Assembly: GCA_003244125.1 (NCBI GenBank) | Contig: QHBL01000040.1 | Coordinates: forward strand, 1 to 7,655 | Length of the DNA: 7,655 bases | Source: Chthoniobacterales bacterium | GTDB taxonomy: Bacteria; Verrucomicrobiota; Verrucomicrobiae; Chthoniobacterales; UBA10450 | Reading direction: 5' to 3' | Part shown: in pieces, positions 1-7,500 of the stretch | How the letters are laid out: every line of letters begins with the position of its first letter | How positions within the stretch are numbered: position 1 is the stretch's first letter | Position numbers and translations under genes: made by a program | Notes under the pieces: model-generated | The model's input: the letters and a program-made list of their open reading frames with translations, nothing else | What the model was told of the DNA's origin: nothing | The model's database searches: none

Positions 1-1
1 C

Positions 2-907
2 GGAGTGAAAACAGCGCCGCCATATGAAAAGGTGCTCGGGCATTTCCTGACGAAACGCCGGGTCAAACGCGCGCTGGTCCCGGCGAACTTCCCCCTTGGC
101 TACGCTAACGAGCTACAGGCACGCGGGATCAAGCTGGAAGCGACCAACGGATCGTTCTGGCCCGGCCGCGAGCGGAAAACCGAGGAGGAGATCGGGAAGA
201 TCAGCCGCGCCTTGCGCATTACTGAGAGAGGAATGAAGCGCGCGATGGAACTTTTGAAAGCGTCAAACCCCGGGCCTGGGAAAAAGCTGAAGTGGTCGGG
301 CAAAACGTTGACCTCGGAAATTCTGCGGGCGGAGATCGATAGCGCCATCCTGCGCGCGGGCGGGATACCGACGAACACGATCGTCGCTGGCGGTGATCAG
401 GCTTGTGATCCGCACGAGCGCGGTTCGGGACCGCTCCTGGCCGATTCGCTCATTATTCTCGACATCTTCCCGCGCGATGCGAAGACTGGCTACTGGGGCG
501 ACATGACGCGCACCTTCGTGCGCGGTCGTGCCAACGAAGAGCAGCGCAACCTTTGGGAGACGGTAAAAGCGGGACAAGCGCTGGCGTTGAAGCGGATCAA
601 AGCCGGCGTGGACGGCATGAGCATCCACAAAGCAATCCAGCATCTCTTCACTGATCGCGGGTTTCCCACGGAAGAGCGGAATGGCCGGCGCGTGGGTTTT
701 TTCCACGGAACCGGGCACGGGCTGGGGCTGGAGATTCACGAATATCCGCGCTTGCAAAAGGTGACGTTGAAAGCTGGCCAATGCGTCACGGTTGAGCCGG
801 GATTGTATTATCCGGGAATCGGCGGAACACGGATCGAGGATGTCGTGATTGTGGAGAAAGACGGCTGCCGGATTCTCTCGCGCTTCCCGAAGCGACTGGA
901 CTTATAG
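2..907 (+). CDS. M24 family metallopeptidase (Xaa-Pro aminopeptidase/prolidase-like), 5' end missing
   Basis: This is a cytosolic-type metal-dependent peptidase of the pita-bread (M24) fold, a family that removes N-terminal residues, often next to proline. The frame is open to the window edge; the GTG at position 5 is probably an internal valine codon, since what precedes the catalytic domain looks like the tail of a creatinase-type N-terminal domain (about residues 1-60, counting from that GTG). The catalytic domain spans about 65-295. All five expected metal ligands are visible: D153 in LDIFPRD, D166 in GDMTRTF, H238 in FHGTGHGLG, E264 in VEPGLYYP and E278 in GTRIEDVV. H137 (DPHERG) fits the conserved substrate-side histidine. 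The first ligand sits in DIF rather than the more usual DxG, which should not affect metal binding. The exact substrate cannot be told. No terminator is seen after the TAG stop, and the next gene starts 112 bases downstream on the same strand. Confidence 0.9.
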   Translation, partial: GVKTAPPYEKVLGHFLTKRRVKRALVPANFPLGYANELQARGIKLEATNGSFWPGRERKTEEEIGKISRALRITERGMKRAMELLKASNPGPGKKLKWSGKTLTSEILRAEIDSAILRAGGIPTNTIVAGGDQACDPHERGSGPLLADSLIILDIFPRDAKTGYWGDMTRTFVRGRANEEQRNLWETVKAGQALALKRIKAGVDGMSIHKAIQHLFTDRGFPTEERNGRRVGFFHGTGHGLGLEIHEYPRLQKVTLKAGQCVTVEPGLYYPGIGGTRIEDVVIVEKDGCRILSRFPKRLDL

Positions 908-1019
908 CCACTGCTGAAATGCAAGGCATGGCCGCGCGTTGTCACTGTCGGGACTGGGGTGGAAACGCGGAATGAACGCGCGCGACCGCCAAGCGTCTAA
1001 TATCTAACCGAATAGAGTT

Positions 1020-1730
1020 ATGTACCCTTACGGATACGGATATGGTGGCGGAATGATGGGCAACTGGCTTCTGCTCATCGGCATTCCGGTGATCGTCGGA
1101 CTCTGGGCACAGTTCCGCGTCTCGCGCGCGTTCCGCAAATGGGGCGAGGTGCGCGCCAGCTCCAACATCACCGGCGCCGAATGCGCGCGCGAGATTTTGT
1201 CCGCGGCGAATATCAACGACGTGGATGTGGTCGAGACGAATGATTATCTCGGCGATCACTACGACCCGACGAGCAAGCGGCTTTGTCTCTCCACTAACGT
1301 TTACAACACTCCTTCGGTGGCCGCGCTCGGCATTGCCGCGCACGAGACGGGTCACGCCATTCAGCATGCGCGGGCCTACGCGCCGCTGAAATGGCGCATG
1401 GCGATCGTGCCGTTGACGATGGTCAGCTCGCGGATGCTTCCGTTCGTGATCTTCGGCGGCCTGATTTTCCACATCACGGGGCTGATCACGCTGGGCATCT
1501 ATTGCTACTTCATCCTGCTCGCGTTTCAGCTCATCACCTTGCCGGTGGAATTCGACGCCTCGCGCCGGGCCAAGATCATTCTTAAGCAAATGGGGATTGT
1601 ACAGCCCGGCTCGGAAGTTGCAGGGGTGAATAGCGTACTGAATGCCGCCGCCCTTACCTACATCGCCGCTTTCATCGCGGTGCTGGGCAACCTGCTCTAC
1701 CTCCTCTCAGTGCGGGACCGTCGCAACTAA
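1020..1730 (+). CDS. Membrane zinc metallopeptidase, YugP type (neutral zinc metallopeptidase family)
   Basis: This is a 236-residue integral membrane protein of the YugP-like zinc peptidase family, whose substrates are mostly unknown. The N-terminus MYPYGYGYGGGMMGN is typical of the family and leads into a first membrane segment (about 15-31). The family block GDHYDPTSKRLCLS (78-91) precedes the zinc motif HETGH (108-112), where H108 and H112 bind zinc and E109 is the catalytic base. The third ligand is probably E177 in LPVEFDAS, just after a membrane segment (about 155-175). Further hydrophobic spans lie near 128-150 and 211-230. Length and motif order match the family, so it looks intact. 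The ATG at 1020 is chosen because the conserved N-terminus begins there; only a weak AGAG lies just upstream. The gene shares a strand with the sigma factor cluster, but the gap of about 106 bases leaves co-transcription open. Confidence 0.92.
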   Translation: MYPYGYGYGGGMMGNWLLLIGIPVIVGLWAQFRVSRAFRKWGEVRASSNITGAECAREILSAANINDVDVVETNDYLGDHYDPTSKRLCLSTNVYNTPSVAALGIAAHETGHAIQHARAYAPLKWRMAIVPLTMVSSRMLPFVIFGGLIFHITGLITLGIYCYFILLAFQLITLPVEFDASRRAKIILKQMGIVQPGSEVAGVNSVLNAAALTYIAAFIAVLGNLLYLLSVRDRRN

Positions 1731-1836
1731 TTTAAGCCGACATTTGAAACGGATGAATGCTGTTCTCACGCCGCCGCGCCGCATCTCTGATTTGTTGTCG
1801 TCGGGTCTGGCGCCAACTGTTAAGAAAAGGCCGGCA

Positions 1837-2433
1837 ATGGACCAGCCGAGAACGGACGAAGACCAGCAGCTCGTCGCGCGCACGCAAGACGGCGAGGCGA
1901 ACGCTTTCGACCAGCTCGTCGTCAAATACACGCCGCGACTCTACGGGCTCGTCTACAACATGACCTCGAACCACGAGGACACGAACGATCTCCTCCAGGA
2001 CATTTTTGCCAAGGCCTACAAATCGATCCGCGGCTTCCGCGGCAAATCATCGTTCTACACCTGGGTGCACTCCATCGCGGTGAACATGACGCTCAATTTC
2101 CTGAAGAAACGCGGCCGCCGTTTCCACATGAGCCTTGATGACGTGGACGCAAGCATTCAAAACGACAAGGAGTTCCTTGAAGTGACGCAGACGAGCAGCC
2201 CGGTGCGCGAGGCCGACCTCTCCGAGCTTCAGCGAAGATTGAACGAGGCCATGATGAAACTGTCTGATGAACACAGAGCCGTCGTCACCATGTTCCACAT
2301 CCAAGGCATGCCCCACGCCGAGATCAGTAAAATCTTGAACGTTTCCGAAGGCACGGTACGTTCCCGGCTCTTTTACGCGAATCGGCAACTGCAAAATTAC
2401 CTGGACGAGTTTCGCAAAAATCCGGTGTCGTAA
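1837..2433 (+). CDS. ECF-type RNA polymerase sigma factor (sigma-70 family, RpoE-like)
   Basis: This is an alternative sigma factor that would direct RNA polymerase to a stress regulon. Counting from the ATG at 1837 the protein has 198 residues, normal for the ECF group. Region 2 covers about 24-92 (FDQLVVKYTPRLYGLVY, DTNDLLQDIFAKAYKSI, FYTWVHSIAVNMTLNFLKKR). Region 4 covers about 134-186, with the helix-turn-helix in HAEISKILNVSEGTVRSRL (160-178). No region 1.1, region 3 or extra C-terminal domain is seen. The start at 1837 is preferred because AAAAGG lies six bases upstream and the protein then begins right at the conserved region. An in-frame ATG at 1753 and an open frame back to 1642 exist, but the added residues look like non-coding translation and the 1753 start has a poor ribosome site. 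The next gene starts 11 bases after the stop, so the two are almost surely co-transcribed. Target promoters cannot be deduced. Confidence 0.93.
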   Translation: MDQPRTDEDQQLVARTQDGEANAFDQLVVKYTPRLYGLVYNMTSNHEDTNDLLQDIFAKAYKSIRGFRGKSSFYTWVHSIAVNMTLNFLKKRGRRFHMSLDDVDASIQNDKEFLEVTQTSSPVREADLSELQRRLNEAMMKLSDEHRAVVTMFHIQGMPHAEISKILNVSEGTVRSRLFYANRQLQNYLDEFRKNPVS

Positions 2434-2436
2434 GGA
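2432..2436 (+). promoter_or_regulatory. Ribosome binding site of the candidate anti-sigma gene
   Basis: AAGGA overlaps the TAA stop of the sigma factor gene and lies eight bases before the ATG at 2445. It fixes the start of the small membrane protein and suggests that its translation is coupled to that of the sigma factor. Confidence 0.6.
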
Positions 2437-2444
2437 CGGGAACG

Positions 2445-2936
2445 ATGGACGAACATTTCGACGATAGCGAGATAAGCGCGCTGCTTCGCCTCAAGCGCCA
2501 CGAGCAACCGCCTCCCGGTTATTTCGAAGATTTTCTGCACGAGTTCCACCGTCGCCAGCGTGATGAGCTCCTGCGCCAACCGCTCTGGCAGATCGCGATT
2601 CAGCGGGTGCAGGATTTCATGCTCACCCTTAACGTGGCACGGCTTGCATCTTATCCGGCAGCGGTGACGGCGGTGCTGGTTTGCGCCGCAGTCCTGTCGC
2701 TCAAGATTTATCAGTCGCCGGTTTCGCCAGGCAACATCGCGCAGGTCGCTCCCGCTATTCCTGCCCAAACTGTCAGCGCCAATACCTGGAGCCTGGCCGA
2801 GCCGCTTTCCGTGGGGGTCACCACGGCGCCGCCGCAGATTCGCCATTCCAATCTTTCGACTCACCAGACGGCAGCGCCGCCCCGCTATGTGCTGGACAGC
2901 ATGCCCGTGAGTTATGAGTCGACCCTGCGATTTTAA
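2445..2936 (+). CDS. Small single-span membrane protein, candidate anti-sigma factor
   Basis: This is a 163-residue protein I do not recognise as a named family. The N-terminal part (1-65) is charged and contains LLRLKRHEQPPPGYFEDF (13-30), a motif I associate with verrucomicrobial proteins encoded beside sigma factors. One membrane segment follows (about 70-87, PAAVTAVLVCAAVLSLKI). The remainder (88-163) is rich in Pro, Ala, Ser and Thr and would lie outside the inner membrane. This topology, and its position immediately after an ECF sigma factor, fit a membrane-bound anti-sigma factor. However, no zinc-binding HxxxCxxC motif is present; the only cysteine, C80, is in the membrane. The protein ends in STLRF, a free hydrophobic C-terminus of the kind PDZ domains bind, and the next gene encodes a PDZ protein. 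The anti-sigma role is inference from context. Confidence 0.85.
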   Translation: MDEHFDDSEISALLRLKRHEQPPPGYFEDFLHEFHRRQRDELLRQPLWQIAIQRVQDFMLTLNVARLASYPAAVTAVLVCAAVLSLKIYQSPVSPGNIAQVAPAIPAQTVSANTWSLAEPLSVGVTTAPPQIRHSNLSTHQTAAPPRYVLDSMPVSYESTLRF

Positions 2937-2964
2937 CTGCCACCCGGCAGTTGTCTCTCGCGTC

Positions 2965-4008
2965 ATGTCGGTGCGTTCGCTCGCTCTGCTCGTCTGTGTC
3001 GCGACACTTTCGGCGAAGGCGCAGGAACGCACCGCCGACACCATCAGCCGCGAGGTCAAAGGAGTGTTCGACCGCTGCGCCCGCGCGGTTGTGAAGATTC
3101 ACGCCGTGGATGAGCACAGCGAGCTTTCCGGCACTGGCTTTTTCATCGATCCCACCGGCACCATTTTCACCGCCTATTCCGTCGGTGGCGAAGGGACCAA
3201 TTTCAGTGTGGAGTTTTCCGGCAAAAAGGTTCGCGCGCGTCAACTCGTGGCCGACGTGCGCAGCGGGATCGCGATGTTGAAGATTGACGCCGCTTCCCCA
3301 GCACTGCCGGTGGGTAAATCCGAAGCGCTTCAAGTCGCCACGCCCGTAGTCATGATCGGTTATCCGCTTGACCTTCCTGAAACACCCAGCTTCGGCATGG
3401 TCGCGGGCTTTGATCGGAAATATCTCGACCGCTATCTCACCACCACGCACCTGCGCGCGAACTTGCCGACGCAGCGCGGGGAAGCTGGCGCGCCATTGTT
3501 GAACATGAAAGGCGAGGTCGTGGGCATCGTGGTCAGCAGCCTGGAGAACAGCTCATCGTGCTACGCGCTGCCCATCGAAGCGGCGGATAAGATTCGCAGC
3601 GATTACATGCGTTTCGGCGAAGTGCGGCACGGCTGGATCGGCGCCCACCTGACCGAGGCGGCGGAAGAAAAAGGCGGCTCGCGCGCGGAGGTGACGGAGA
3701 TTGTGGAGAACACGCCGGCGGCGAACTGCGGGATTCAAGCCGGCGACATTCTTTTGCAGGTCGGGCACAAAGCGATCCGGCATCCGGACGATATTATCGA
3801 CGCATCGTTTTTTCTAACCGCGGGCGATGCGGTGCCGATCACGGTAATGCGCGGAGATGAGAAGCTCACTTTTACTGTGCAGGCGGAGTTTCATCCCACG
3901 AGTCAGCATTTGCAGATGCTGCAACATCCGCCGACCTGGGCTGAGCCGACGCTGAACCAGGCGCTCCTGCCGTTGCAGCTGGACAAAGCGCCAGACCGCA
4001 CGCCGTAA
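2965..4008 (+). CDS. Exported HtrA/DegP-like PDZ protein lacking the catalytic triad (predicted pseudoprotease)
   Basis: This is a trypsin-fold protein with one C-terminal PDZ domain, laid out like DegS or a short DegP and predicted to be exported. Two ATG starts are possible. The one at 2965 gives a clean signal peptide (MSVRSLALLVCVATLSAKA, with cleavage likely after AKA). The one at 2914 adds 17 residues, overlaps the preceding gene by 23 bases and spoils the signal peptide. Neither has a strong ribosome site. Counting from 2914, the protease-like domain spans about 45-235 and the PDZ domain about 240-325 (GWIGAHL, then IQAGDILLQVG). The catalytic positions are all replaced: S89 in GTIFTAYSV where HtrA has TNNHV, G118 in DVRSGIAML where it has SDIAL, and A191 in RGEAGAPLL where it has GNSGGPL. 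The flanking motifs are retained and the frame is intact, so it is not a decayed gene. It probably binds protein termini without cutting them. Residues 330-364 form a Pro/Leu/Gln-rich tail of unknown role. Confidence 0.9.
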   Translation: MSVRSLALLVCVATLSAKAQERTADTISREVKGVFDRCARAVVKIHAVDEHSELSGTGFFIDPTGTIFTAYSVGGEGTNFSVEFSGKKVRARQLVADVRSGIAMLKIDAASPALPVGKSEALQVATPVVMIGYPLDLPETPSFGMVAGFDRKYLDRYLTTTHLRANLPTQRGEAGAPLLNMKGEVVGIVVSSLENSSSCYALPIEAADKIRSDYMRFGEVRHGWIGAHLTEAAEEKGGSRAEVTEIVENTPAANCGIQAGDILLQVGHKAIRHPDDIIDASFFLTAGDAVPITVMRGDEKLTFTVQAEFHPTSQHLQMLQHPPTWAEPTLNQALLPLQLDKAPDRTP

Positions 4009-4052
4009 CTCGCGGCGGTTTCCCCTCGCGCGCGCCCGGGGCAGCGCAGTCG
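4009..4052 (+). other. Short gap between convergent genes
   Basis: The HtrA-like gene and mscL end facing each other 44 bases apart. The gap is very GC-rich, but I see no hairpin followed by a T run that would make a convincing intrinsic terminator for either strand. Confidence 0.5.
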
Positions 4053-4490
4053 TTACAGCTGACTCGTGCAATGCGGGCAGCGCGTCGCCTTGATCGGAAT
4101 CGTCATCGCACAGGCGGGGCAATCTTTCGACACAGGATCGGTCGGGTGCGGCCGCTTCATTTTATTGATCGCTTTGATGATAAGGAACACGGCGATGGCG
4201 ACGATGATGAAATTGATGAGCACAGTGACGAAGTTGCCGTAGTTCCAGGTCACGGCTCCTGCTTTGGCCGCTTCTGCCGGCGTCGCGAATATCGCGCCAC
4301 TCGGCGCCGGTTTCAGGACGAGGAATTGATTCGAGAAATCCAGACCGCCCGTGACGAGACCAAGCGGCGGCATGATGATGTCTTTGACCACGGAATTGAC
4401 AATGCCGGTGAAGGCAGCGCCGATGATGATGCCGACCGCGAGATCGAGCGCATTGCCCTTGACCGCAAACTCCTTGAATTCTTTCCACAT
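4053..4490 (-). CDS. mscL: Large-conductance mechanosensitive channel MscL with C-terminal zinc ribbon
   Basis: MscL forms a homopentameric inner-membrane pore that opens under membrane tension and releases solutes during hypo-osmotic shock. The 145-residue protein opens with the family N-terminus (FKEFAVKGNALDLAVGIIIG, residues 5-24). TM1 covers about 14-40 and ends in the conserved DIIMPPLG region. A periplasmic loop covers about 44-84, and TM2 about 85-107 (FVTVLINFIIVAIAVFLIIK). In place of the charged cytoplasmic helix of the E. coli protein, the C-terminus carries a four-cysteine zinc-ribbon-like motif: C124, C127, C138 and C141 in CPAC and CPHC. I recall this variant from other MscL proteins, so it is probably a subfamily trait. 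The gene starts 13 bases after the leuS stop and is likely expressed with it, although no clear Shine-Dalgarno is seen. Length is normal for the family. Confidence 0.96.
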   Translation of the reverse strand: MWKEFKEFAVKGNALDLAVGIIIGAAFTGIVNSVVKDIIMPPLGLVTGGLDFSNQFLVLKPAPSGAIFATPAEAAKAGAVTWNYGNFVTVLINFIIVAIAVFLIIKAINKMKRPHPTDPVSKDCPACAMTIPIKATRCPHCTSQL

Positions 4491-4503
4491 GAGTTTGTGC
4501 TAA

Positions 4504-7500
4504 TCAGTTCACCACCACGTTGACAAGCTTCTTCGGCACGACCACGACCTTGCGAATCTCTCGGCCGCCAGTGAGTTCCTGAATCTTCGGCAACGCCAGC
4601 GCGATCGCTTTGAGCTCATCGTCGCGGGCGGCAATCGGCGCGAGGAATTTCTCGCGCACCTTTCCGTTCACCTGCACGACCATCTCGATCTCGTCCTCGA
4701 CAAGCAGACTTTCGTCATGCTCTGGCCAGGGTTGATCAGTGATTTCAGATGGCGTGATTCTAAAATTGCGGCCAACAATTTCCCAAAGCTCGGAGCTGAT
4801 GTGAGGCGCAAATGGATTGAGCAGCACCAGCAGTGTGCGCATGGCCGAGACCGGCACGGTCGCAACGTTGGTGAAGGCATTGACGAAGACCATCATCTGC
4901 GAGATGGCGGTGTTGAACGAAAGCGACTCGATGTCTGTGGTGACTTTCTTGATGGTGGCGTGCACGACTTTAAGTTGCGCTTTATCCGGCGCAATTTCTT
5001 GAAGGCGGCTTGATAATTCCCATTCGCCGGCCTGATTCTCATCCATGATCAGGCGCCAGACGCGCGCGAGAAAACGGGCCACGCCTTCCACTCCGCGCAT
5101 GCTCCAGGGCTTCATTTGTTCGAGCGGGCCCATGAACATTTCGTAGCAGCGAAACGCATCCGCGCCGTACTCGGCGATGACATCGAGCGGATCGATGACA
5201 TTGCCCCAGCGCTTGGACATCTTGCGATTATCCTCCCCGAGGATGATGCCCTGATTTACCAGACGCTGGAACGGCTCGGGCGTGCTCACGTGGCCCCGGT
5301 CGAAAAGCACCTTGTGCCAGAAACGGGCGTAGAGCAGATGCAGAACCGCGTGCTCGGTTCCGCCGACATAAAGGTCCACACCGCCCGGTTTGCGCGCGTT
5401 GACTGGCCGGGGTAACGCCGCGATTGTTTGTTTCGTGCGACGGAGCGTTTCGGGCGTATGAGCAAGGCCTCTCGGGGCATGACTCGCCGTCGCCGCTTTC
5501 TTGTACATGGTTTTCGCCGCCAGTAACCTTCGGCCGAGTAGCACCTCCTCGACGTAGCAGATCGTCTCGCCGATCCGTTTTATGTAACGGATCGCTGGCA
5601 GGTGCAGGCTCGTTTCGCCGGCTGATTCAATTGCATCGGGTTCTCGAACAATGTCTGGAATGCGAAGCAGGTCAGAAAACCCAACCGGCACGTTCTGTTT
5701 ATTGGTTTCATGCTCTGAGTCATGCTTGTTCAAGATGTGCCGCAGGGCGAAAACATCGATATACCGGCGGAAGCCCGCGACATCCTGTCGAGTTGCCGAC
5801 TTAATGCGGTCCGCTTGTGCCCGCTCAACTACGCCAAAAGTGATGAACTGTTTGCGATTAGCTCGCTTGTTTTTGGCGAGAGCGAGCAGGCTGGTCAGGC
5901 GGCGCTCCCACTCTACGATTGTGAGCAGGTTGCCCGACCCTTCCATCCAGTAATGTTCCGCTTCTTTGCCCACAAACCGCGCATCATTGCGCGGATCGCA
6001 ATAGCGCAGGTAATACCAGCATGAGCCGGCCCATTGCGGCATGGTGTTCGTTTCGCGCGCCGCATTATCGGAATACCGAATCCAATCGCGCGCTTTTGCC
6101 AAGGGCGGCTGACTAGTGCCTGTGGGCTTAAAATCCTCCAGGGGCGGCGGCGTGACAGGCAGCTCGGATTCACCCAAAGCCCGATGTTTGCCATTCTCCC
6201 ACACGATCGGGAACGGCTCGCCCCAATAACGCTGCCGCGAGAAAAGCCAATCGCGCAGTTTGTAGCGCACGCCCGCCTGCCCGCGGCCGCGTTGTTCCAG
6301 CCAGGCGATGATTCTCTTCTTCGCCTCCGCTGTGGGCAAACCGTCGATCAACGGTGAATTAATCGCGACGCCCTCCTCGACTGAACCGATCGATTCTTCG
6401 CCGGTTTTACCCGCAGCTTGGACCACCGGAATTATCGGAAGGCCAAACTTGCGCGCGAACTCGAGGTCGCGCTCATCGTGTCCCGGCACACCCATGATCG
6501 CGCCGGTGCCATAAGCCGTGAGTACGTAATCGGCGATCCAGATGGGAACCTTCTCCTCGTTCGCGGGGTTGATCGCGAAAGCTCCGATGAAGATGCCGCT
6601 TTTATCTTTCGTTAACTCGGTGCGCTCCAGCTCCGACTTGGCTGCTACTGCCTCGCGATATTTCGCGACCTCCTCTCGCCGCTCAGGAGTCGTTAGCTCA
6701 TCCACCAGCGCATGCTCGGGCGCGAGCACAATGTAAGTCGCTCCGTAAAGCGTATCGGGCCGAGTGGTGTAAACGCGAATGTCACATTCCGCGCGAGCCG
6801 CGTCGCGATCGGCAACTTGGAAGGCAATCTCCGCGCCTTCGCTTCTCCCAATCCAATTGCGTTGCAGCAACTTGATCCCTTCGGGCCAATCAAGTCCTTC
6901 AAGTTCGTCGATCAGCCGCTCCGCATACGCAGTGATGCGCAGCATCCATTGCCGCATCGGCCGTCGCACTACCGGGAAACCGCCGACTTCACTCCTGCCA
7001 TCGATCACTTCCTCGTTCGCGAGAACGGTTCCCAGCTCGGGGCACCAATTCACCGGCACATCGGCGACGTAAGCCAGCCGCACGGACGCAGGATCGTCTC
7101 CGCGATAGGTTGAGATCGGCTCAGCCTTCTTCGTCTCCGGGTTGAACCACGAGTTGTAGATCTTGAGAAAAATCCACTGGGTCCACTTGTAGTAATCGGG
7201 ATCGGTCGTGTTGATCTCACGCGTCCAATCGTAGGAAAAGCCGATTCGTTTCAGCTGCGATTTGAAACGCGCGATGTTCTCCCGCGTCGTGACTGCCGGA
7301 TGCTGGCCGGTCTTGATCGCGTATTGTTCAGCCGGCAAACCGAACGCGTCCCAGCCCATCGGATGCAGCACGTTGAAGCCGCGCATCCGTTTGTAGCGCG
7401 CGACGATATCGGTGGCGGTGTAACCCTCCGGATGACCGACGTGGAGACCGGCGCCGCTTGGATAGGGAAACATATCCAGCACGTAGAACTTCGGTTTCGC

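Noticed and set aside
933..982. 8-bp inverted repeat CGCGCGTT/AACGCGCG in the gap before the YugP-type gene
   Set aside because: The arms are low-complexity CG repeats separated by 34 bases and no T run follows. This is likely chance in GC-rich DNA and not a terminator.
998..1003. TAATAT as a -10 box for the YugP-type gene
   Set aside because: Only four of six bases match the consensus and no -35 element is found at a suitable distance; the 5' leader would be very short.
1642..1836. Long N-terminal extension of the sigma factor from 1642 or 1753
   Set aside because: The extra residues overlap the end of the preceding gene in another frame or look like non-coding translation. The ATG at 1837 has a better ribosome site and gives the normal ECF length.
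2397..3059. 220-codon - strand open frame across the candidate anti-sigma gene
   Set aside because: It is antisense to two well-supported + strand genes, with arginine-rich composition typical of GC-rich shadow frames and no recognisable motif.
4071..4523. 150-codon + strand open frame opposite mscL
   Set aside because: It is a shadow of mscL: arginine-, aspartate- and histidine-rich translation with no domain and no ribosome site.
5389..5940. leuS insertion as an intein
   Set aside because: The segment does not begin with Cys or Ser at a clear splice point, and ends in VNARKPGG rather than His-Asn followed by Cys, Ser or Thr. No Hint-domain blocks are seen.
5389..5940. leuS insertion as a group I or group II intron
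   Set aside because: It is open in frame throughout and encodes a recognisable domain. No GTGYG start or other intron core motif is visible at the edges.
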